Shown piece by piece: positions 46,851 to 55,659 of a DNA stretch of 64,000 nt (positions are counted from its first letter, which is position 1; each line of letters begins with the position of its first letter). The notes under the pieces were generated by a model. That model saw nothing but the letters and a program-made list of their open reading frames with translations, had not been told where the DNA came from and did not search any database. Where the stretch lies: contig JALMQS010000612.1 in NCBI GenBank assembly GCA_024734495.1, positions 126,776-190,775 on the forward strand. Direction: 5' to 3'. The stretch is from Forficula auricularia. Lineage: Eukaryota; Arthropoda; Insecta; Dermaptera; Forficulidae. Both the position numbers and the translations under genes were made by a program.

Positions 46851-48517
46851 CAGGCTTTTCCAACCCGCGGCCCAAGATGGCTATCAATGTGGCCCGACAA
46901 AAAATCGCAAACTTAGAAACTTTATGAGATTGCGACTAAAAATCCCAGTGATATTACTAAAAATACAATATTTTTAACTTTGTATTAATTTATGAGTAAT
47001 GAATTGTTGAATTTAACACCTTATTTTGCAATAAGATATTCATAAAGTGATTCTTAAATAATTTTATTTATTCAAGCATCTATTTTCAAGTATGAAGCAC
47101 AGAAAAAATGAAGCTAGATCCAAAATATTTGATGAGCATTTTGAGAACTCACTGAGAATTCTTTTGAGTCAAATATCGACGGAAAAACAATGACAAACTT
47201 CTCACTATAATTTTATGTTGCTGATTTGTTTCTTACTTTTATTATAAACAATTTATAAAGTAACAAAGCTTAATTTCTTATTCTACTCTTATTAAACGAG
47301 AAAAAATTGTATATATATATATATATATAAAATACAGTTTGGAGGATGAGAAAGCGATTTGGCTAGGTCTTGACCTCAACAAATTTCATCTTAATTGATC
47401 TTTTCTTAATTAAATTATTGATAGATGAAAATCTCAATAAAAAAGTTTGTTTACATTTTTTTCAATTATCTTTTATTTTTAATTAGTTTTTTTAATTTTA
47501 AAACCCACTAATGTGTTATAGCAATTAATAATATATTAAAACTAGGAATTTTTTGTTTGTTTTTAATCAACAGGTGTCTAAATCATATTTATTTAATATT
47601 TTACCCAGTAGCCTATATTCCCAGTCAAATATTTTTTTATTTTTCTTGACTATGGAGGTTTTCTGCCTATTTATTTATTTTTTATTCATTGACTACGGCA
47701 ACTTCCTGTCTACTTATTTATTTGAATGTTTTTTTAAATTATTTATTTTTAAACATTTCTTTAAACCCAGTGACATATTCGATTTATTTTTTGTTTTATT
47801 TAATTGATGGCGACGTGCGGTATTTCCTTTTTTATTTTTATTATTATTATTATTTAATTCTTTACGCAGCATACTAAGGTTTCACACCGTTCTGCTGTGG
47901 CCACACCCTAAGCCAATCAACCGGATCCTGAGTGGGAGGATCGTAGGGCTATAAGGGGAGATGTGGAGGCCCTAAAAAAAAACAGATGTGTTTACAAATA
48001 AATTGGTTCAAGTGGCTCTTTTTTTATATAACTTGGAAACAAATCTTATTTAATTTCATGTTTTTATTTCAGATCATATACGATTATTTTTTTTTATTAT
48101 TATTTTCCTATTTATTTTTTTATAATGTTTATCAATATGAACGAATGTGGGCAAATTGGTGTACGAGTAAACAAATATACACATAATATGTGGACCATTA
48201 GAAAGCTAGAAATGCAAAAACTGGGTGCGGTGTGGGGTGGATGTGGGAGGTGCAGGAGGTGGGGTGCAGTTGTAGGGGATCCGGGGGTGGGAGGCGCAGT
48301 TGGGGTGGGGTGCAGTGGTGGGGACGAGGTGTGTGGTTTCGGGAAGGAGGTCAGAGGTTACCGTGCATCGCTCGGTGGCTTCAGGTACTGAATATTATGT
48401 ACATATTCTATGTTTTTTTGCTCATTAGCTATTATAGTTAGTGTATATTATGTGTGGCCCAAAACAGTTCATATCCTTCCAATGTCGCCCAGGGAAGCTA
48501 AAAGTTGGATACCTCTG
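46851..48517. mobile_element. Non-autonomous hAT-type element with nested insertions
   Basis: Flanked by identical 8-bp repeats ATCTAGAG (46843-46850 and 48518-48525). The ends read CAGGCTTTTCCAAC and, inverted, CAGAGGTATCCAAC, as in hAT transposons. Inside lie a family H copy (47280-48385) and a retroposon (about 47588-47980). No hAT transposase. Confidence 0.8.
47588..47980 (+). mobile_element. Retroposon fragment with poly(A)
   Basis: Interrupts family H after 'gtgtctaaatcat' and ends in an A run before 'cagatgtgtttac', which is where family H resumes. The last 100 bp are GC-richer (gatcctgagtgggagg). Probably the 3' end of an unidentified non-LTR element. Confidence 0.55.
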
Positions 48518-48763
48518 ATCTAGAGGCTAGAAAAAGTATCCCAAGATTTTGGTTAAAATTAAAAGACCGAACGTAATGTTTACTGATTTTTGGTATTTTG
48601 CAATTTCTCAAAACGGCTTGGGGAGAAAGTAATTAATTTGAATAAAGAAATTTGGTATTAAAATGAAAGTTTTTGCCGAGAGTAGCAGAATTTTTATATA
48701 CTGAAGGAGACAATAAAAGAGTGTGTCTTCTGCTGGAAGTATAAATTTTATTTATTTATAACA

Positions 48764-48805
48764 AGACTATAGTTTCGAGGGTTTTACCCTCTTCATCAGT
48801 CTATT
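48764..48805 (-). ncRNA. Hammerhead ribozyme motif (left arm)
   Basis: Minus strand: core CTGATGA, one unpaired A, stem II GAGGGT/ACCCTC, GAAA, stem III palindrome ACTATAGT, triplet GTC. Stem I is weak (AGA/TTG region). Confidence 0.65.
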
Positions 48806-48889
48806 ACAATGGATTCACAGGAATTAATTTATGAATGAAAGGTTGGGATCTGATATTAGCAATAATAAGAAAGACAAAATTCAAAAAAT

Positions 48890-49139
48890 AGACAAAAAAA
48901 AGGTGTCTATTCCATAACATGTGGAGAATGTGATTCGACCTATATAGGAAAAACAGAACGAAATTTAAACACACGCATTTCGGAACACAAGGGGGTTCGG
49001 GGCATAGTCCATTTGCAGAACATTGTTTTCCAGATGAATCAAATATTAAATTAATTAGATCAGAATTAGATCTCTTAAAAATTAGTATTTTCGAATCGTT
49101 AGAAATTTTAAAATCATACAATAATTCACCAAAAAAAAT
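48890..49139 (+). pseudogene. Penelope-like GIY-YIG endonuclease domain
   Basis: Translation gives GVYSITCGECDSTYIGKTER followed by NLNTRISEHK: the GVY and YIG elements, the catalytic Arg in TERNLNTR, and the CxxC pair typical of Penelope-like GIY-YIG domains. A frameshift near 49000-49006 moves the frame to HSPFAEHCFPDESN and on to a stop at about 49147. The domain nicks target DNA to prime reverse transcription in intact elements. Here it is 5'-truncated and frameshifted. Confidence 0.9.
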
Positions 49140-49339
49140 CGGAAAATAGAAATTCCCGAAAGCTTTATTTTAAAAATAGCCGCTAAAATATAAACTTCAC
49201 GAACGCCACCTACAGCCAAAATAATAAAACAAGTATAAATTTCAATTCTTAACTTGCCCACACTGTACAATTTCTTTACCTAACCACATGACAGATGTTC
49301 ACCTTTCTTTCATAAATTAATTCCTGTGAATCCACTGTA

Positions 49340-49386
49340 ATAGACTGATGAAGAGGGCAAAGCCCTCGAAACTTAGTCTCGTTATA
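49340..49386 (+). ncRNA. Hammerhead ribozyme motif (right arm)
   Basis: Core CTGATGA 49345-49351, unpaired A, stem II GAGGGC/GCCCTC with loop AAA, GAAAC 49368-49372, triplet GTC at 49376-49378. Stem I is short (GA/TC) and stem III is reduced (ACTTAGT). Confidence 0.65.
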
Positions 49387-49479
49387 AATAAATCAAATGT
49401 ATACTTCCAGCAGAAGACACACTCTTTTATTGTCTCCTTCGAAATTTGGTATAAGGATTTCAAATAAGAGAGAAACTAA

Positions 49480-49889
49480 TTTATTTATTTAGATAATTTT
49501 ACGGACTAGTAGTACACTTACAAAAATGTCAAATACGTGTATAATGAGTGTTATGTCAAGAAAAATAAAAAATAAAAAAATTTTACAAAGAATTACAAAA
49601 TAAAACATCAAAATCATATATAAACAATGCAATAAAAAATACAATAATCTATACTCGAACAATAAATATAATTAACAATAAATGAACAATCACATGAAAA
49701 TCATACAGAAAACAATAATGAAAGAAAAGCAAAAGATAAAAGAGAAACATAATACTGTATATATTTATCTAGATTAATTTGTAACAACGCTTAGAGAAAT
49801 TTCTCTAAAAAAATTACCCTCTTTCCTAGAATCGAACCGACGAACTCTTGAACTAAGGGCATGAGCTCTAACCACTAGACCAATGTCAC
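49480..49889 (-). mobile_element. Likely tRNA-derived SINE, family E
   Basis: Minus-strand head TGGTCTAGTGGTTAGAGC (box A) and GGTTCGATTC (box B) at 49825-49889, Asp/Glu-tRNA-like. The body to the left is A/T-rich, and its exact 3' end is not clear. Confidence 0.55.
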
Positions 49890-49949
49890 ATTAATATATA
49901 TATATCTTGATTCCTTTTACTAAAACTATATATTTTTGATTTAGACTTT

Positions 49950-49962
49950 GTGTCTAGATAAT
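49950..49962. repeat. 13-bp direct repeat, left flank of the translocase
   Basis: GTGTCTAGATAAT; the identical copy is at 51083-51095. Probable target-site duplication. Confidence 0.7.
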
Positions 49963-50080
49963 TGAATTGTAGACTTGTGCATTACTTCGGCTGGTCTCTT
50001 CAGCTGCACACGAGACACTCACACCTCACCCATCCATTTTGCTTTCGAATCAAATCGTTTCGAGACCCAACTAACCAACC

Positions 50081-50983
50081 ATGACTCTCACGGACCCCGT
50101 CTCGTTCGCCAAAGATTTCATTGCCGGTGGAGTTTCGGCTGCCATCTCCAAGACAGCCGTTGCCCCCATTGAACGTGTCAAATTGCTCTTGCAAGTACAA
50201 CACATCTCCAAACAAATCGCAGCCGACAAACAATACAAGGGTATGGTCGATTGTTTCGTCCGTATCCCCAAGGAACAAGGATTTTTAAGTTTCTGGAGAG
50301 GCAACTTCGCCAATGTCATCCGGTATTTCCCAACCCAAGCTTTGAACTTTGCCTTCAAAGATAAATACAAGCAAGTTTTCTTGGGCGGTGTTGACAAACA
50401 CACACAATTCTGGCGGTATTTCGCTGGTAACTTGGCCTCCGGTGGAGCTGCCGGTGCCACCTCCCTCTGCTTTGTATACCCCCTGGATTTCGCTAGAACC
50501 AGGTTGGCCGCCGATGTCGGCAAAGCTGGAGCTGAACGTGAATTCTCTGGTCTTGGCAATTGCTTGACCAAAATCTTCAAAGCTGATGGCCTCGCTGGTC
50601 TCTACAGAGGCTTCGGAGTATCCGTACAGGGCATCATCATTTACCGTGCTGCCTATTTCGGTTTCTTCGACACCGCCAAGGGAATGTTACCCGATCCCAA
50701 GAACACACCCTTCCTTATCTCATGGGCTATTGCACAGACTGTCACAACTGTTGCCGGTATTGTTTCTTACCCCTTTGACACTGTCCGTCGGCGTATGATG
50801 ATGCAGTCTGGCCGCTCCAAAGCCGATATCCAATACAAGAACACGATGCACTGCTGGGCCAAAATCTACCAGACCGAGGGTGGCCGGGCCTTCTTCAAGG
50901 GCGCTTTCTCCAACGTTCTCAGAGGCACAGGCGGTGCTCTAGTACTCGTCCTTTACGACGAAATCAAGGCAGTTATTGTCTAG
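50081..50983 (+). CDS. ADP/ATP translocase (adenine nucleotide carrier), intronless
   Basis: A mitochondrial inner-membrane antiporter of the SLC25 family that swaps matrix ATP for cytosolic ADP. The 300 residues are full length for the family. The three carrier repeats show PIERVK (29-34), PLDFAR (134-139) and PFDTVR (231-236). The nucleotide-carrier signature RRRMMM is at 236-241. No stop or frameshift. The start ATG has context AACCATGAC, after a C-rich leader of about 118 bp. Third codon positions are GC-rich, unlike the surrounding DNA, as in highly expressed genes. No intron interrupts it, and identical 13-bp direct repeats lie 118 bp upstream of the start and 99 bp downstream of the stop. 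It is therefore probably a retrocopy that kept an intact frame, though a naturally intronless gene cannot be excluded. The nearest recognisable neighbours are transposable elements; no host-gene cluster is seen. Confidence 0.95.
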   Translation: MTLTDPVSFAKDFIAGGVSAAISKTAVAPIERVKLLLQVQHISKQIAADKQYKGMVDCFVRIPKEQGFLSFWRGNFANVIRYFPTQALNFAFKDKYKQVFLGGVDKHTQFWRYFAGNLASGGAAGATSLCFVYPLDFARTRLAADVGKAGAEREFSGLGNCLTKIFKADGLAGLYRGFGVSVQGIIIYRAAYFGFFDTAKGMLPDPKNTPFLISWAIAQTVTTVAGIVSYPFDTVRRRMMMQSGRSKADIQYKNTMHCWAKIYQTEGGRAFFKGAFSNVLRGTGGALVLVLYDEIKAVIV

Positions 50984-51082
50984 ACATGAGAATTAAAATT
51001 CCATTTATTTAATTATTTATTTTTTAAGAATGCCATAAAAAACAAACATTCTTAAAAAATACAATAATCAAATCATAACACA

Positions 51083-51095
51083 GTGTCTAGATAAT
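51083..51095. repeat. 13-bp direct repeat, right flank of the translocase
   Basis: GTGTCTAGATAAT again. It follows an A-rich stretch (51037-51082) that could be a decayed poly(A) tail. Confidence 0.7.
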
Positions 51096-51201
51096 ATTGT
51101 ATTCATTTGAACTCGAATGAAAATGAAAAAACACCAATAGATTTTAAATTAAGAAACATTAAATATATATTAAATTTCTTCCAGAACTTAAGTGACTTGA
51201 T

Positions 51202-51850
51202 TTAAATTTTTCGTTAAATTGAAGGGTTGGTTTTGTCACAAATATAATAAAACAATAATTTTAATAACTATTAGAATTATTTAATTGATAACTATACAGT
51301 TTCGGTCACCACTGGTCGACCATCCTCAGCAGTTCTAAAAATTGAAATGAAACATTTATTTACATTTTTCTTTTTATAGAGAATTATATAACACAAAATT
51401 TTTTTTTACAATAATTTGAAATCATACATACATCTCGTTCAAGAACCGGAATTTGTCATTTCACATGAAACATTCATTCTTAAATCTTCAATATAGATAC
51501 ATCACACAGTTATATATGTATGTGTGTGATTGTAATGAACTGTGTGATGTATCTATATTGAAGATTTAAGAATGAATGTTTCATGTGAAATGACAAATTA
51601 CGGTTCTTGAACGAGATGTATGTATGATTTCAAATTATTATAAAAAAAAAAAAAATTTGTGTTATATAATTTTCTATAAAAAGAAAATGTAAATAAATGT
51701 TTCATTTCAATTTTTAGAACTACTGAGGATGGTCGACATGGTGACCGAAACTGTATAGTTATCAATTAAATAATTCTAATAGTTATTAAAATTATTGTTT
51801 TATTATATTTGTGACAAAACCAACCCTTCAATATAACGAAAAATTAAATA
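51202..51850. mobile_element. Long hairpin element with degenerate hammerhead motifs
   Basis: Arms of about 300 bp are near-perfect inverted copies around a loop near 51515-51533. The minus strand at 51285-51335 and plus strand at 51715-51765 carry CTGAGGA, one unpaired T, stem II GGTC/GACC and GAAAC. Stem I pairing is poor and the cleavage triplet is unclear, so activity is doubtful. Confidence 0.75.
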
Positions 51851-52112
51851 TATATTAATTAACGAGGCAAATTTGAAATATAATTTGAACTGATGGCTCC
51901 ATTCGATTTTCATTAACCAGGCAAATTTGAAATATATATATTCGAATTTTGAAATGAAAGGCTCCAATTCATTTTATTTTATTTATTGGGCCTCCGAGGA
52001 GCGGGCCGCCTCTTACAAGAAAATTTAAGATTAATACACAAATTTACCCACAAATCCTTCACACCTTCGGCTTCAGAACAAATTAATTCAGATTCAGAGC
52101 GGGTGGCTGAGA

Positions 52113-52134
52113 GAGCCAGGATTAATCCTGGCTC
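52113..52134. repeat. Perfect palindrome in the R2-like 3' UTR
   Basis: GAGCCAGGATT and its exact complement with no loop, just beyond an A-run (plus-strand T run at 52149-52168). R2 3' UTR structure guides RT binding in known elements; that role here is inferred. Confidence 0.8.
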
Positions 52135-52182
52135 ACATTTCACATTTCTTTTTTTTTTTTTTTTTTTATTCACAAAAAATAA

Positions 52183-53220
52183 TCATACGCCACCCGCGCT
52201 CCATGTTCTTCTGCCGAAAGTGTAAAAATTAAGAAGAGATCCCCTCATCGCCCTATATGTCAAATCGTTTATTGTTTTTTGGGATATACCCAGAGCGATG
52301 AGGGACTCCACCGCTTTATGCCACCACACTCCCTTCCACGAGAGTGTGATGGCCTCGACCCTGACCGAGCCCGCCCCGACGCCAAATCGCTCCGCAATAT
52401 TATCTACCAGACTGGAGTTGCCCCTATATTTTTCTATTTTATTTCGGTGGGCAACACCCAGTCCTGCAAGCGCGGAGACGATCTGGACGTCCAAAACCCA
52501 CACCACCCCCGCCGCATCCTTTGCCACGATGTCTGGCTTTCTATTGCCCGCCGAGCTGGAGTACAAGTACTCCAACTCGACACGCATTCCCTTTTTGATC
52601 AAATCGTCGGCCAGACATCGTACCACAGCGTCATGCCTCTTAACCCGCCCATCCGCGGTCCTATCACAACATTGGATGATGTGCGCGGTTGTCTCAGTTC
52701 GTCTGCACCCAGCCCGGCACATCGGGGGCCCCTCCGGCCGTCTTCCCCTGCTGGTTCTTACGGCTGAAGGAAGGGACCCCGATCTAAGCCTACAAAATTC
52801 GATAAATATGTTGTTCTTCATAACTCCTGGGCGCAGCATCCAATTAAAAGAGCTCCTTGCTCCCGCGCACATCTCCAAATCCCGGCCATCGACGCTACTG
52901 TATAGGTTCTCGCGCCAGTAAGCCGCAACACCCTCCACGCCGCCGAACTTACGCAGGACCCGTTCGGCCCAAGCTAACCTCCGGATGCATGTGACCGACT
53001 CAGCGGCCGCTCTGGCCGCCGGGTAGTCGGATTGCCTCATTCTACTGAGTCGGGCATGCACCAAGAGTGGAATCATGCTTCCAAGGGATGGCAGTCCGAG
53101 TCCGCCATCCCGTATTTTGGCGTGGAAGTATGCTTCTGGCGTGTCGCGGGGGAGTTTAAGGATCGATCTAACAAATGATCGAACCTTTTTGTCGGCCGTT
53201 GTTAGTTGGCCGAATGTACT
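52183..53220 (-). pseudogene. R2-type protein, C-terminal part: CCHC finger and restriction-like endonuclease
   Basis: From the ATG-started frame at 53076: CRAGC...H...C at residues 120-137 (CX3CX7HX4C type) and the endonuclease motif RKPDIV...VWVLDVQIV, with Lys180-Pro-Asp182 and Asp196. This domain nicks the target for primed reverse transcription. The frame is open upstream to about 53220, so the ATG at 53076 is only internal. It joins the RT frame at a run of six C (53221-53226), where one base appears to be missing. The stop at 52183-52185 is a natural end. Confidence 0.9.
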
Positions 53221-54752
53221 CCCCCCAACACGAGGGGGTGAATAGCCGATGGGATGATATGAAGGCGCACGATCTCCAGCTTTTGCGAGGCCTTAAGAGG
53301 GGCCCCCCTCACCCTCTCCAGAAGTGGCTCCACCGACCACCCCGGGGTAACAATGCCCGAGCTGTCCAGGCGGACTCCAAGGTAGGGAAAAGAATCACCC
53401 ACCCCCAAAGGGGTAAGGCGTCCACCATCCACCCTGAAGTCGGTGTCTGTACTAACACGGATTCTCCTGCCCCCCGCAGGCACCAGCGAGAGCACGACGG
53501 ACTTGGCGGCATTAATCCGCATCCCCAGTTCAGCAGCAGCCGACTCGAAGGCGCGAAGCTGGGACCCCAATCCGCGAGAAGACGCCGCTACAAGAACGAC
53601 GTCGTCAGCAAAGGAAAGGGATCCGACGCGTACACCCCCGAGGTCATAGCCGATGTCCGGGGACAACTGATCTAGTATGTGTTTTGCCGCCAAGTTGAAA
53701 AGAAAGGGAGAGAGAGGGTCCCCCTGCCTCACACCCCGGCCGGTCTTGAAGAGATCAGATCGTGAGCCCTCATGTAGGATAGATGTTGTTCCTCCCATAT
53801 ACATCGACCTGACCACAGAGAAGAGAGAAGGGTCCAAGAGATCACCCAGGATATCCATAAGAGGCTGATGTAAAATTGTGTCAAATGCCTTCGATATGTC
53901 CAGGGACGCGACGTGTAGCTCTTTAACCTGACACCTCGCATCCCTGATAACAGCTCCCAGGACCTGAGTGTTCTCGGCACAACCATCGGCTTTGATGAAG
54001 CCCCTCTGGTCACCCCGCAGCTCAACAGTGCCCTCCAGTCTATGAAGGAGGACCCTGCTGAGCTGCCGAGCGACGACAGAGTTCACAGTGATTGGCCGAT
54101 AATGTTGGGGAGAGGTCGGCGAGACTATTTTTGGAATAAGCACAGTGCGGGCGCGGGACAGAGCATGTGGAACCGTGCCCTCGAGGAGAATCGCATTAAG
54201 CAGAGCGAGACGGTCAGCCCCAGGTAGTCTTTTCCAAGACGCCGAGGTCAGACCATCCGGCCCCGCTGCCGATTTGACCGGTCCGTCGGCACTCTTCAGC
54301 TCCTCGAGGGTTATCGGAAGAGGGAGAACCCAAGGACGGTCGGAAACGGCGTCGAGTTCGCCGCGACAGTCACCGAGGACTTTTCCCCAGTACTGCTTCA
54401 TTGCGGGGAACCCCACGCCGCGATCCGGAACCCCCTCAAGTATCTCCCTCACGGCTAGATTTTTATTCCTATACCACATGCTCTGCATGCGGTTATAATC
54501 CGCGCGCTTCGCCCTGTGCCTCTCCAATCTGTTGGTCGGTTGGGGTCTGATGTAAGGACCCCTTGGTCTCACCACCCTCTCACCACAATCCGCAGGCCCC
54601 CTCCCCCACCTCCGCAGACAGGCGTCAAGTAAACCATCCCATGGCCTCCCCTCTAAAGCACTGGCGACGATCCCCGCCACAGCAGTGTCACGCCTCGCGA
54701 ATGTTAAATAAGCCTTAAGGGCAACGATCAATGGCGGGTCAAGAGCATCCAC
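53202..54752 (-). pseudogene. R2-type protein, reverse transcriptase part
   Basis: The frame has 516 codons: LDISKAFD (284-291), GRGVRQGDPLSPFLF (339-352) and the catalytic box SFADDVVLV with FADD at 381-384. The residues before (ERHRAKRADYNRMQ) match the R2 linker. No stop lies within the domain. At both ends it runs out of frame relative to its neighbours by one base. Polymerase residues are intact. Confidence 0.92.
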
Positions 54753-55297
54753 CTCACGCTCGCCATCCTCGCCTCCGGATGGTGGGTCTCCCCCGAATCC
54801 TTATCTTCGGGGTGCTCATCTTCTTCTACGGGCTCGTCCTCCTCGAATACCTCCGTCTCAATAGAATGCTGGGCGCTGCTGGTGGACGGTATAGCCCGTT
54901 GTTGTCCATAGGCAACGTTATCCTTCTTCTTCTTGGTCGTATTAGGTTTCGGAGCGGGTTCTGTTGGTGAGGGGGACGACCGCGTGAGCTCAATTTTGAA
55001 ACCACTCACCATTTTCTTGTATGCGGCCGTCCTCCTCTGCGCAACAATCTCTGCGAGAGTTTTCCCCTCAAACCTCTCGAGGAGGTATTTATTAATAAAT
55101 CTAACCCGCTCCGGGGCCTCGGCTTCGGTCCGCGCTAGGATCCTCACCTCTTCTTGACCCCAGCGTGGAGACTTCGCGCGGATATCAATAGCGGCGTTGT
55201 GGGCATCTTTGTGTTTGGTTGCCATGTGTATGCCGAGGCCCTTGTTTTTACGAAATGCCCTGTTGCAGTGCGGGCACACGCATTTCGTATCTGACAT
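54728..55297 (-). pseudogene. R2-type protein, N-terminal zinc finger and Myb region
   Basis: 189 codons from ATG 55297. C2H2 finger C8-X2-C11-X12-H24-X4-H29 (CPHCNRAF...HMATKH), then a Myb-like segment starting RWGQEEV (Trp46), then an acidic linker. These domains bind the target DNA in R2. A single N-terminal finger is the arrangement of the single-finger R2 lineage. The frame is lost at a run of five C (54790-54794). Confidence 0.88.
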
Positions 55298-55659
55298 GTT
55301 TGAGTTTAGGAAGTGCAGGTCTATCCCCCAGACTTATGGGCTGGGGGATGATAATGTAAATTCTTAAATTTGACCTGTCTTTAAGGCCGAAACCACGCCA
55401 GAGCCCCCTTTTCGCGCTGAGGTTGGAGGTTGGCTTGCCAGACAGAGTGCCCGCTCAGTCCGACCTTAGCGCTTCCTTGATAATTTAAAATCTAGACGAC
55501 ACACGTGACCGGGGGTGGGGACTGTAGAAAACAGGTTTCTTCACACCGCTGCGGCCCGTCAGGGTGACTATAATGGTAGGAGGGCCATAGGGCGTGGAAT
55601 TGGAATGTTCCCGGCACGTGTGCGTCTCGTCCCTATTTGCGTTTTTACGTTAAGTGTAC

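Larger units (their letters stand above)
48690..49450 (+). mobile_element. Penelope-like element remnant: inverted terminal repeats, hammerheads and GIY-YIG
   Basis: Left (about 48700-48835) and right (about 49310-49440) arms are inverted copies, each with a hammerhead, enclosing a coding remnant (48890-49139). Terminal repeats with hammerheads plus a GIY-YIG domain are known features of Penelope-like retroelements. The reverse transcriptase is deleted. Confidence 0.85.
51970..55650 (-). mobile_element. R2-clade non-LTR retrotransposon, nearly complete, outside rDNA
   Basis: One long coding region on the minus strand: zinc finger and Myb region, reverse transcriptase, then CCHC plus restriction-like endonuclease. 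It is cut into three frames by two one-base deletions. The 5' leader (about 55300-55650) is GC-rich with a CCCCCAG/CTGGGGG stem near 55325. The 3' UTR has an internal A-run, a 22-bp palindrome and ends in AATAAATAAAATAAAAT. Neither flank resembles 28S rRNA, the usual R2 target. Boundaries are approximate. Confidence 0.85.

Noticed and set aside
52279..55157. Several plus-strand frames of 60-207 codons opposite the R2-like element
   Set aside because: Antisense shadows of a GC-rich coding region; the minus strand has the recognisable domains.
55380..55650. HDV-like self-cleaving ribozyme at the R2-like 5' end
   Set aside because: Known for R2 elements, but I could not draw a convincing double pseudoknot by eye; it needs a structural search.
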